From NCBI GenBank assembly GCA_037043455.1, contig JAWPHD010011205.1, positions 22,048-86,047 of the forward strand: a stretch of 64,000 nucleotides of DNA. The letters are read 5' to 3'. The stretch's first letter is position 1; every line of letters begins with the position of its first letter. A program made the translations under genes and the position numbers. The notes under the pieces are model-generated. The model did no database searches. It saw nothing but the letters and a program-made list of their open reading frames with translations, and had not been told where the DNA came from. Positions 11,201-23,200 of this stretch are shown here, piece after piece. This stretch comes from Cyrtodaria siliqua. Taxonomy: Eukaryota > Mollusca > Bivalvia > Adapedonta > Hiatellidae.

Positions 11201-14200
11201 ATGGGGTCAGGGTAGGTGCGCTTACAGTTTGGGTTGGGGTAAGTTAATGGATGGGTTTAAGGTATGATGGGGTAGGGTAGGTGGGCTTACAGTTTGGGTT
11301 GGAGTAAATTAATGGATGGGTTTATGGTATGATGGGGTCAGGGTAGGTGAGCTTACAGTTTGGGTTGGGGTAAGTTAATGGATGGGTTTATGGTATGATG
11401 GGGTCAGGGTAGGTGAGCTTAGTGAAGGGTTGAGGTAAGGGTTGTGTCCTCCATCTTAATTAATGGCTGACTGATTCTAAAATCAATCCCAACATGGTAA
11501 CAAACATGACCTACCAGATATGGAGAAGGAGCGTTATCATCAGACAGCTGGAAGAAATATGCGGTCACTGGAAGTGTGATGTGTTTGGGACAGAATGTGC
11601 CGCCTGCGCCAATCTCTACATGGAACCCATCTACCACGCCAACCGGTTCTATTCTGCCGTTGAGGACAGACTCCTGATGATGAAAGAGAAAACAGGGCTC
11701 CGAGTGAAACAGCGGTCAAGGTATGCCAAAGGTAAAACTCATTGTCCATACAACCTTTCGTACTGAAATTATCATTTTCAAAATATATGGGTTGTAATGT
11801 AAATCATCAATTTCTTTGAGGTAGAATAACGCAAGTTTTACCTCAAAATTACCCAGCAGGCAGTTGGTGGAAGCCGGAGCACTTGTACTGATGACACGTG
11901 GGTCCTCGATGGCCTCACCATTGTCCTCGGATTGTAGAGTAAGTTTAGAGCAGGATAGTGCACTGAAAATAATTGCAGAGTTAATTACACCTACTCTGGA
12001 AATGGAACTCTCCTTTGGTGGTTTACCAGTTTTGTAATGAAGGTACAAACACGTGTGCTCCATATTTGAAACTTTCAACAAAAACACACTGCGGACCGCT
12101 GATTTGACTGAAAATATGATGATGGATACAAAAGGTGTGTCTGCGGAAAACAAAATGGCCACAAGATATCGAGATTTGCAGCTTGTGCAAGACGCGCAAC
12201 ATGGAAAAACAATTTTTGTACATATTTTATTTGTTTTTAATAGGTATCATAATTAATATAGATATATCAAGTGTCAGTGGTATGTTTTTGTAACAACTGA
12301 CTGCAGTGGTGGTATAGTGTTAGAACATAAGTCTCGCATGCAGGAGGTCGTGGGTTCGATCCTTGACCTGGTCACACGAAACACCAGAAAACTAGTACAA
12401 GCAGCTTCCTTGCTTGATGTTAAGCATATAAAGTGTAGGGCTAGGACTGGTCCATCTGGTGTTGCTAGGACTGGTCCGTCTGGTGTTGCTAGGACTGGAC
12501 CGTCTGGTGTTGCTAGGACTGGTCCATCTGGTGTTGCTAGGACTGGTCCGTCTGGTGTTGCTAGGACTGGTCCGTCTGGTGTTGCTAGGACTGCTCCGTC
12601 TGGTGTTGCTAGGACTGGTCCGTCTGGTGTTGCTAGGACTGGTCCGTCTGGTGTTGCTAGGACTGGTCCGTCTGGTGTTGCTAGGACTGGTCCGTCTGGT
12701 GTTGCTAGGACTGGTCCGTCTGGTGTTGCTAGGACTGGTCCGTCTGGTGTTGCTAGGACTGGTCCGTCTGGTGTTGCTAGGACTGGACCGTCTGGTGTTG
12801 CTAGGACTGGTCCGTCTGGTGTTGCTAGGACTGGTCCGTCTGGTGTTGCTAGGACTGGACCGTCTGGTGTTGCTAGGACTGGTCCGTCTGGTGTTGCTAG
12901 GACTGGTCCGTCTGGTGTTGCTAGGATTGGTCCGTCTGGTGTTGCTAGGACTGGTCCGTCTGGTGTTGCTAGGACTGGTCCGTCTGGTGTTGCTAGGACT
13001 GGACCGTCTGGTGTTGCTAGGACTGGTCCGTCTGGTGTTGCTAGGACTGGTCCGTCTGGTGTTGCTAGGACTGGTCCGTCTGGTGTTGCTAGGACTGGTC
13101 CGTCTGGTGTTGCTAGGACTGGTCCATCTGGTGTTGGTAGGACTGGTCCGTCTGGTGTTGCTAGGACTGGTCCGTCTGGTGTTGCTAGGACTGGTTCGTC
13201 TGGTGTTGCTAGGACTGGTCCATCTGGTGTTGGTATGATGCCACTGTGTGGGGTATCTTGCCATGTGTCTATGGCGTGGTATTCCAGTGTGGCAGCACTA
13301 TAAAATTGAAGCTCAACTGTGGAGCATTGAGCTCCGTGCCAACAGAAGACACAGTTGTGACATGACTGAAAGATTGTTGAAGCGATGGTAAACTCCATAC
13401 ATACAATACATATTGTAACAACCCAAAGATGAGATAAAAACAAGGATGTAAATCTCCTTCCCCAAAATCGTATGCCATATTCCATGCCCTGTTTCTTTTA
13501 TTTCCTTTTACAAATACATTATTTTAACCCTTAACCCGCTAAGCACGACTATAATAGCCTTTGTGTCCACTGTAAACCCAGATCAGCCTGCAAGTAACTC
13601 GCAGGCTGATCAGGGTTTACAATGTCTGACTTTTGATCAGTCATTTTATCCAAAACACCCCTTTGTCACATAAATGGAATGATCTGAATTCAAAGAAAGA
13701 ACAGTCCATTATATATATGTAGTGGGTTAAGGGTTAAACATCCAGTACATTTCACACAAATTTTAAATGTTGCATACATACTTTTTTATGGCACGAACGT
13801 TTGTCAGAGTACAGTCATAGTCAAATCTGTTGCTCGATATTTTCTTAATTGGAGCCTGAAAAGAATGAATTTATTAAAAACTGGTTTAAAGGGACACATG
13901 GCAATTTGTGTTTATCAAGCATTAAAATTAGCCTTTCAATTTATTTGTCGAGTATCATTTTGACTTTAAAACTTCTTGATTGTACAGTCGAACCGCGATA
14001 GCTCGAACACCGTTGATTCGAATACCATTGGTAACTCGAACACATTATATAATTCAATGTAATTTAACCTCGATTATTCGAATATAATTTCTCGAATACC
14101 CCGGCTCGCTCGAATACTTTTTACGGTCCGAAGATTCATTTTTGTGCGAATTTAAACCTCGCTTAATCGAAGGTGATGATCCGTTGCCATGCGACGTCGT

Positions 14201-17200
14201 CCATATTAATTGTAATCAACGCGTTTGTATTTGTTTGTAGCAAGTTCGATCATAGTGAGAAAACAGATAAAGTTGATTGTTAAAGGTGCGAACATTTATG
14301 ATTGAAAAGCGATAATAGACAGATACAATTTATGTTTAGTGACTTCGTTTACTGTTAATTACGATAAATTAAACACGGTTGATTTTCTAATTAAATAATG
14401 TACCGAAACCAGTCTTACATTGTTCTCATTATTCAGACCTCAGGATTGTATGTTAAAATTGATTGTATGTTAAAATCTATTAGTGCGATATTTCTTTAAA
14501 TAAATGATAAAACAAACACATTATTGCAGTTTTTCTTGTATTTTCAGTGTAAAAATTACATGTTATATATCCATTATGAGGATTAAACAAACGTGCATGA
14601 ACATAAAAAACATACCGAGAACGATACATCAGGTACACAAGTAACACTATTTCAGGTGGTACACAATTCGGATAGATATTTTGTTTTTCTACCGTTACCT
14701 CGATGCCTCGGTCCCGCTGACTTCGAGCTATCGAGGTTCGACTGTATTTAAATAACAATTTGAGATTTCCACTTCCTAATTCTACCAAATATTTAAAACT
14801 ATTACGTCTGCAATATAATCACTAGTCTGCAATATAATCACTAGTTGTTAATATTTAAAAAAAATAATATTTGAGCTATTCTAATTATGTATATAAATGA
14901 TTGCGTATGTAAGTTATGTAAAAAACTAACGAGACGCTGTGACTTTTAAACAGATCAAGACTGTCAGTGTCCCTTTAAAATAAAATAATGATCCACATCT
15001 CTAGCCGAATAAACATTATTTCACTTAGTAATTTCATTAGACTCACAATGTGTGGCTTTGCACATCTTTCAATTCAAGGTATTTTTGAAAGAGATAAAAA
15101 TAGAAAATGTGTCCGTGACCACAAATATACGCTATCCGCTGAAATAAGGCCAGAGCTCCACCAAAAGTAAATGGACTGAAATAACGAGACGATACATGCA
15201 ACTAGACTTCATACTGGTACTTCCTGCTATGTGTGACTTCCATTTAAAAACATACTGAAATATGGACAAGGGCAACACTATATGACACCCCAATGTATGG
15301 GCTGGGACATAAAAAAGTTGATAGTATGAACTTACTGGGCTAGATCTGGATGGAAGACCGGTATTGGAGTTAAAAATGGCACACACACTACGCCCCATGA
15401 TAAACTGGAAGTTCTTTATGTCGTCTGGTGACGGCAAATTCTTGTACGACTTTTCACCGGGTCGCAGAATCTCCTGTCAAACATCAATTGGTATTTATCA
15501 ATCGGTACATGGGAATATTATACACAAATGGCAGGGGTGTAAAATTCCACTCGCCCTCTCGCCCAACACAACAATTATGAGTGGCATTTTTCTAGTTTTT
15601 TAATACAATTTTGTGTTTTTCAGCATTGAAAATAGCAGTATTGAAAATAAGCTTATTGTTTGGGGTGCTTGTTTCAGCAAAAGGTTTTTTGGACTTTTCA
15701 GACAAAATACATCACGTACCTTAATAAGTTGTATATGTGAAACAGACATTTTTAGAGGTAAATAAAAATACCTTACTTTTCAAAATCGGTTGAGAAATAA
15801 AAATTTCATGTACGAAAGCTGTTTTTGATGGGGCATTTTCAATGCAAAATTCTGCAGCATGAAAAATCTGAAAAATATTTTTTTTCAGAATGTTTATCCA
15901 AAAATGGTTTTAAATTGTTGGATATTCATAAATTAAGACACCCTGAAAGTTTTATAGCAAAATGTGAAGGCTAACTAAAGTTATATGAAATTTCTTAATT
16001 TTCTGCTGTCCCGCCAACAAAGAACTTACATGGGAAAAGCTCCATCAAAAAATCATATGGGCTGTAAAATATTTATTTCTCAACCAATTTTCAAAACTAA
16101 GGTATTTCTATTTACCACAAAAAATACCAGTTCTAGTGAAAACAATAGGGCAAGTGCACCCCTGAATGGTCTGAATAATAAAGTTGTTACAACACATTAG
16201 AGATATATCGCAATAGTTAGTGCCCAGTAGTAATATATTGACAGTGTTTTTTCAATTTTGATAACTATCGCAATGGTACCATCAACTATCGAGGTTTTCA
16301 TCAGTTCGAAAATGTGTGCACAAAATCGATAACATGGGTTTTGTTTTACTCTTTCAACTAAACCTGTCAGATAACAGTCTGGTTTCACGGCGATATTCGT
16401 ATTTATTGCAATCACTATTAAAGAGCACAAAACATGAACTACTTGAACCGTCTTTTTTTGGTGCCAACATTTTTTGGTTGAAAAAAATAAATATTTAAAA
16501 CAATAAAAAATTGAAATTTATCGCCAATTTGATAACCGATAGATACAAAGCAAAAAAATAATATACCAAGCCCATTTTTTGTTAAGCTGCTAGGGGAAAC
16601 TCAGCAATATATATATTTTATGACTAAGTATATATTTACCATCCTGAAATCATAGACTCAACAAATGGAACAAACTTCATATTGCAGACAATAATAAAAT
16701 ATGACATAATTTCATAGTCACGTTTACATCACTCCATGAAATTAAAATGACAAGGCCATCCTTAAAAATATATTTGTTTGCTGTTTCCCGACCCTGGATT
16801 TTATGTTGGTAGGTAGGTGAATTTTTTATTTTTTTTGCCAAGACAGTAAAAACCTTTAGAAATGAAAGAAAAATATACTAAAAATAGTAAAAAAAAAAAA
16901 GAAGGTATCTTAAAGAACTGCTACAAAAAGTTTTGGGTAGGGCCCTTTTTCGTGGGTAGGTAGGGAAACAGCAAACCAACAATTTTTTATGGTCGGCCCA
17001 ATTCACCAATATTTTACATATGGCTAAATCTCAGTTATGGTATGTTCTGAAAATTAATTGAGAATGGTCAATGATTTCGGACAAACATTTCATTACTTTC
17101 ATGGTATACATGAATATACAAAAGTATAGGTGTATTATGTTGCACATCAGGTTACACAATATATGACGTCGTTGACATTTAGCCAGATTTATCCCTATAC

Positions 17201-20200
17201 AAGTTGTCTGTACTTACATTTGTAACGTTTTGATGGAATTCCTTTCTGAGAAGTTGTTTGCATAGAGAGAGCCCCCTACTGGTGGGAGACGCACTATCAC
17301 AGGAGTCAGAGGAGTTGCTGGACGAAAGGTTATTGGGTGCATTCACGTCGAGATTCGTATCACTTCTCGCATATTCTGAATTTAAATGCTTTTCTACTTC
17401 ATTGTCGTAAGTCGGTGAACCGTTGGACGTCGAAGGTCTGTCGTCAATATCCATAGACTCAAGGTTTTGAACCAGAGTCGTCATAGCATTGTTGACATTT
17501 CCTATTCTACATGGAATGCTTAATTCATTTAAAGTTCTTTCCCTTTTTGAGGAACTTTGAATTGTCTCCCTTGAAAGACTTTCCTGGGTGGGGAGATTAG
17601 ACTGACAAACATAATTTATATTTGAACTATCACATGTGGTTGATGCAACTTCTGGTAATTGACGTTTTAAAGAATTCTCGCCATCCATTTGTTCCGAATA
17701 ACGCCCAGGAACATGTTTGTCTAGTTTTTTAGTTTTGACTTTTTCCGTTTTTTCATTTTCAACTCTTAAATTCTTATCACAGACAGGTCTAGAATCTGAT
17801 TTTAAATCATTGTTTTCTAGGTCAATGGTTTCGTCAAACAAGCTCAATGTTTTGTGTCCGATTTCTACTTCTGATGTAGACAGAGATTTACGAAATAGAA
17901 CCCGGACATGCTTTTTCTCTTGTTTTTTCCCAACCTTTACCGGATTACTGATTGCTGAAATATCCGTTTTAACAGAACAAACCGGAACATCGGTTTCCAA
18001 CGAACCTGCTCCAGATATATTTGAAAGACTTTGGGCAGTGGTGGATTGAATATCACATAGTTCCCTATCAACATCTATATTTGTTTCTATTTTACTGTCA
18101 TTCTTCTCATAAGCAATATCATCATTTTCACTGAGGTAAAAACTACATTTTGTAGTCGGGATATCCTCCAACTTCGAAGTTCCCGGTTTCCTTGGAGGAG
18201 CTTTATTTGAAAGACTAGAAAGGTAAGCCTCTAGGTCACTCGGACTCAGGGGCTTTATGAGATCGCGTATATCACTGGCAGTGAATTCGTCCAATTGTTT
18301 CAAATTGACAAACTCTTCAACGTTCTCCTGTATGCATTCAGGAGCTTCCAGATCTAAACATCGCTTTTTATAGACGGACGGCTCGGGCTTTCTACTTCCT
18401 GTGACTAACACTTTGGGGCTCGGTAGCCTCTTAGCCGCAGCCAGGGAAGAATTTGTAGACACCGCCAGAGTTGTAGGTTTTTGGTATGGGTGATTTTTTA
18501 TTGGCAAGATTTGACCCGTTAATTTTACATTGGTGTGATCGGATGTGACCGAGTTAACAAGTGACAACGTTGATTGTGGGGTTTCAGATCGATTTTTCAG
18601 CGTAGGAATCAGTTTTGCTGTGCTGTATGAAACAGAATCTTTTTTTTGGTGAATGTCATCGCCGTGTAAACTTTGACAAAAGTCTGAAAATATGTGAGGA
18701 TCCTGTATTGTCGGGGACAACTGGTCAACTTTACGTTTAGGAGTGTTACTTATAGGACATGGCTTTGCCTTTAATTTTGATTGGGTGTCATTTTTTCCAG
18801 CCTTCATTTTTCGACCAATGGGAGGCTTCTCAGCTGTCTGCTGTTGTCCTTCTTTCCCATACTCCATCTTGTCTTTCAAATGTGTTTTCTTGCGCGTGAT
18901 ACTATTTTTCGTACAATCATCGTCACATTTTGACGTCGACGGTTTCGGTTCGTAAACATTCTCAACGAATGAACTAGTCTGCAGACACCTCTCGGCACTA
19001 TTCAGTTTTCTAGATCTAAGATGCTGCTCGACTCCTGGTGACCACGACCGGCAGACTAACAACAAGGGGTTCTCCTTCCGTGGAAGATGCGTCACAGTTG
19101 TTCTAATAACCACGTCTCCCAGGTCTGCAGCCGGGAAATTATGAACCTCGGGCAACTTGGAAAAGGTATATCCCATGGATTCCCCAGGTGCATAAATTCT
19201 GTAACAAAGAATAAAATAACTTAGATTAAAGAAACTTTAAGTGGGAAAATTTACACTACAAAACCGTTTATCATAAGTCTGTCCATGTTTTAGGTCATAT
19301 TATAAGGTATATTATGTGTCGATTAAAAGTAAAGGTTTATTAACGGGTTCTAAAAATACCCGTGATTGAATATGCGTAAAATGAATCTTTGAGTTGGCAA
19401 CTCCTTATTAGACGCTCCAGCTTTGGGGTTTGGCCTGGCTGGCTAAAACCGTTTATATTGTGTCTAAAGAGTTTGAATTCTCAAAATACGTAAGTTATAT
19501 ATCGTCGTCAGTAGATTTAGAAATGGTGTACATGTTGTAAAATTTGCTACTTTAACACTTTCGATGCCAATCACCACTATAGTCGAATTTACCGTTCGAT
19601 GCCAATAGCGACTTAAGTCGAATTTACAGAGTGATTCTTTCCATTAATTGCGTATTTTAATAAGTGGGAGCACTCCTCCGGGCTTGTCTGCATAATATTG
19701 TAGAGAGTGTAAGCTAAACTTTGATGTATGTATATGCGGTGTACCTCGTTTTTTTCTCCATATTTTCTACTCGGTGAAATGCTATTGGGCTACTGGTTAT
19801 TTGAGGGATATGGCAGCGGAAGTGTTAACAAGGATCCATTATTCAATAATACATTTGTTTATAAAATATTTTGGTCCGATCCTATTAATACAATGCTGCC
19901 CTGCTACCAGTAGTACGCAAAAATGGGGGTACTCAGTGGGGCATGATACATTCAGTTTTGTTCATACAAGTTTTCTCGACATGGTATTGGAAGGAGAACA
20001 TTGGAATGGTTTGCAATGTAAAATTATATTTAATGGATTACTTTATACCCCGAGTTGAACGAATTATGACAATTGTGTAGATTGTGTCATTTGATGTTAG
20101 AATAAATCTATTAACACTTAACCCACTACACATATTTATCATGCAGATATGCACTTTTCTGCCTAATAAAGGGGTGACCTATTAAATTTTGCTTTAATTA

Positions 20201-23200
20201 GGCACTGACCAATAAATAAAATCAATGCGGAATCCCTGGGCGTTTATTGTACGTAACGTTATCTGACATCATGCACGTAACGTTGCCTGACGTCATAAAA
20301 CAAATATATTCTCTATATAATGGACTGTTCTTTCTTTGAATTAAGACCATTCCATTGATGACAAAGGGGTGTTTTGGGGGAAAATGACTGATCAACAGCC
20401 AGACATTGTAAATCCTGATCAGCCTGCGAGCGGGTTAAGGGTTAAACCTGCTTTTTAAATTTAACAAAATGTTAATAAACTGACACAAATATACCCGTAT
20501 GACATTGTGATTTCTAGGTCAAGACCTGTATACAGGTTCGGCAAAAAATGCCTGTATGAAGATGCCACCTGTGTTAAAAGACCACTTTTGCTATTCCCTT
20601 TAACAAAACAAAACACAGATATAGAAGGATGTTTCCTAGTTAATACTGCTCTGTGTGTTTTATCCATATGCAGCAGAGCAGAATGATCTGTTTTACTAAA
20701 AGAGCACCTCCTAGCGGGGCATATACGCCCGTCGTTGACAAGGTTAAGCTCTAGGTTAAACCCTTTAAACGGGAAATAATTAAAACAATATGAATCAGAG
20801 TGAATCATTATGGGTCTTTATAAGATGTATTGAACTGAATTGGGTTTTAAGGCAAATAAACACAGGAAAGGTTATATGGCGCCTAACAGGAATGAACATG
20901 CCAGGCTCATCCTCCATGTACATCGAGATAAAATATGGAGATTGGGCCTAGAACCTTCTTACCTGCAGAACTGCAGAGTTGCTGCAAATTCTATTGTAGA
21001 TGATGTGAGCGAGATGGCACCTGAAACAATGCAGGGGTCATGATGAAGACCTTTAATGAGCATGAAAAAAAAAAGATAAAATGAACATAAATTTGTGGGG
21101 GTTCTACCCCTCTGCCTACCCCTGCAGTGGCCCTATTATTTGAACTTGAACCAAATGGGGCCCCCGAACCACACAGGGCCCTTTATAAGATGTATTCATT
21201 TTATCATGTTTGAAGGTGTGTGCAAAGTTTCATTGTTGTACACCTAACACTTTGAAAGTTATTAGTCATAATCACTTGTAAAAGGCAAGGTAAATAAGTT
21301 CCAGGTTAAACCTTTTTTCAAACGGGAATAATTCAAAAATGATGAAACAGAGTCAAGGGCCTTTATTACATGTATTCAATATACCATGCTGAAGATTTTT
21401 ACAAAGTTTCATTGTTGTAGAACTTATACTTTGAAAGTTATTAGCCATAATCACTTTACAGGTAAAAATTAACGACAGACGGCCGCTTTGACATAATACG
21501 CCCCTATGGCCATATAAAAATGTAAGTAAATAATTACATAGCAATTTAACAGAATTATGTTATGTTTTCCCACAGAATTATGTGAAATGAGATAGTGTTG
21601 GTCTTTATGGCAAATGGGTCCAACTTAAAACGGCAAGAGTTACAGCCCTTCCTTAACCCTTAACCCGTTAGGCGTGACTATAGTAGCCTTTGCATCCTGC
21701 AAGTAACTTACATGCTGATCAGGGTTTACAATGTCTGCTGATCAGTCATTTCCCCGAAAACACCCCTTTGTCACATAAATGGAATGGTCTTAATTCAAAT
21801 AAAGAACAACCCATTATATATATGTAACGGGTTAAGGGTTAAACGGAGGTTTTATACACCTACATGTACACTACTCTAGTGGCAGAGCGCCCCCTGTTGA
21901 CTCAAACCACAAACTGGTTTTATACACCTACATGTACACTACTCTAGTGGCAGAGCGCCCCCTGTTGACACAAACCACAAACTGGTTTTATACACTTACA
22001 TGTACACTACTCTAGTGGCAGAGCGCCCCCTGTTGACACAAACCACAAACTGGTTTTATACACCTACATGTAAACTACTCTAGTGGCAGAGCGCCCCCTG
22101 TTGACACAAACCACAAACTGGTTTTATACACCTACCTGTACACTACTCTAGTGGCAGAGCGCCCCCTGTTGACTCAAACCACAAACTGGTTTTATACACC
22201 TACCTGTACACCACTCTCAGTGGCAGAGCGCCACCTGCTGATATAAGCCAGGAACTAAGCTGGGAGAAGTGCAGATAACTCCGGGCAGCTTGCAGGTGAA
22301 CATGACCATTCACAAACCCTTCTATTCTCTCCGGAGATCTGCATCAGGTAAAATCCAAATATTAGAAATAATATTTAAGCAACCCCCTGTAAATCCTAAG
22401 TTATCTATCGAGCATTGAAGTGCATGTCTAACGTTTATAGTCCTGCCAACCCACAAAGAAACAGTAGATTCCGGACAAGTGTTTATGCCACTAAGTAACA
22501 GTAGATTCCGGACAAGTGTTTATGCAACTAAGTAACAGTAGATTCCGGACAAGTGTTTATGCTACTAAGTAACAGTAGATTTCGGACAAGTGTTTATGCC
22601 ACTAAGTAACAGTAGATTCCGGACAAGTGTTTATGCCACTAAGTAACAGTAGATTCCGGACAAGTGTTTATGCCACTAAGTAACAGTAGATTCCGGACAA
22701 GTGTTTATGCAACTAAGTAACAGTAGATTCCGGACAAGTGTTTATGCCACTAAGTAACAGTAGATTCCGGACAAGTGTTTATGCCACTAAGTAACAGTAG
22801 ATTCCGGACAAGTGTTTATGCCACTAAGTAACAGTAGATTTCGGACAAGTGTTAATGCCACTAAGTAACAGTAGATTCCGGACAAGTGTTTATGGTGCAT
22901 TGGATTAAGGAGTTGATTTTAGTACCTTTACTTGTCTATTCATTGTCAGTTTTACTGTAAAGCTGCTAGAACAAGAAATGTCACAGAAATTGTACAAAAG
23001 AATAATGAAGGTAGCTTAAAAACTCCCTAGATTTTTTCCTGTTTATTCAATTAAATGCAAGTGAAAAAAGATACTTGACTATTAAATCGAGGTGTAATTT
23101 TAATGCTCAATACATAGTTCAAGAAAGAGTATTAAAACTCTAAAGTGTAAACATTTATATTCCAAAATTACTTACAATGTCATGTTCATGTGAGAATTAA

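Noticed and set aside
10430..11425. Telomere-like repeat because of GGGTTAGGG-like words
   Set aside because: The unit is 66 bp, and TTAGGG occurs only by chance in a few units; this is a minisatellite.
12274..13485. 403-residue minus-strand and 328-residue plus-strand repetitive proteins
   Set aside because: Products of a 24-bp array in a SINE; both strands and several frames are open, which is expected by arithmetic and not by selection.
17717..18049. 110-residue plus-strand frame
   Set aside because: Antisense shadow of atos exon 5, which has homology, splice borders and a longer frame.
22464..22893. Array of 37-bp repeats resembling a CRISPR
   Set aside because: Units are directly adjacent with no unique spacers, and the context is an animal intron.
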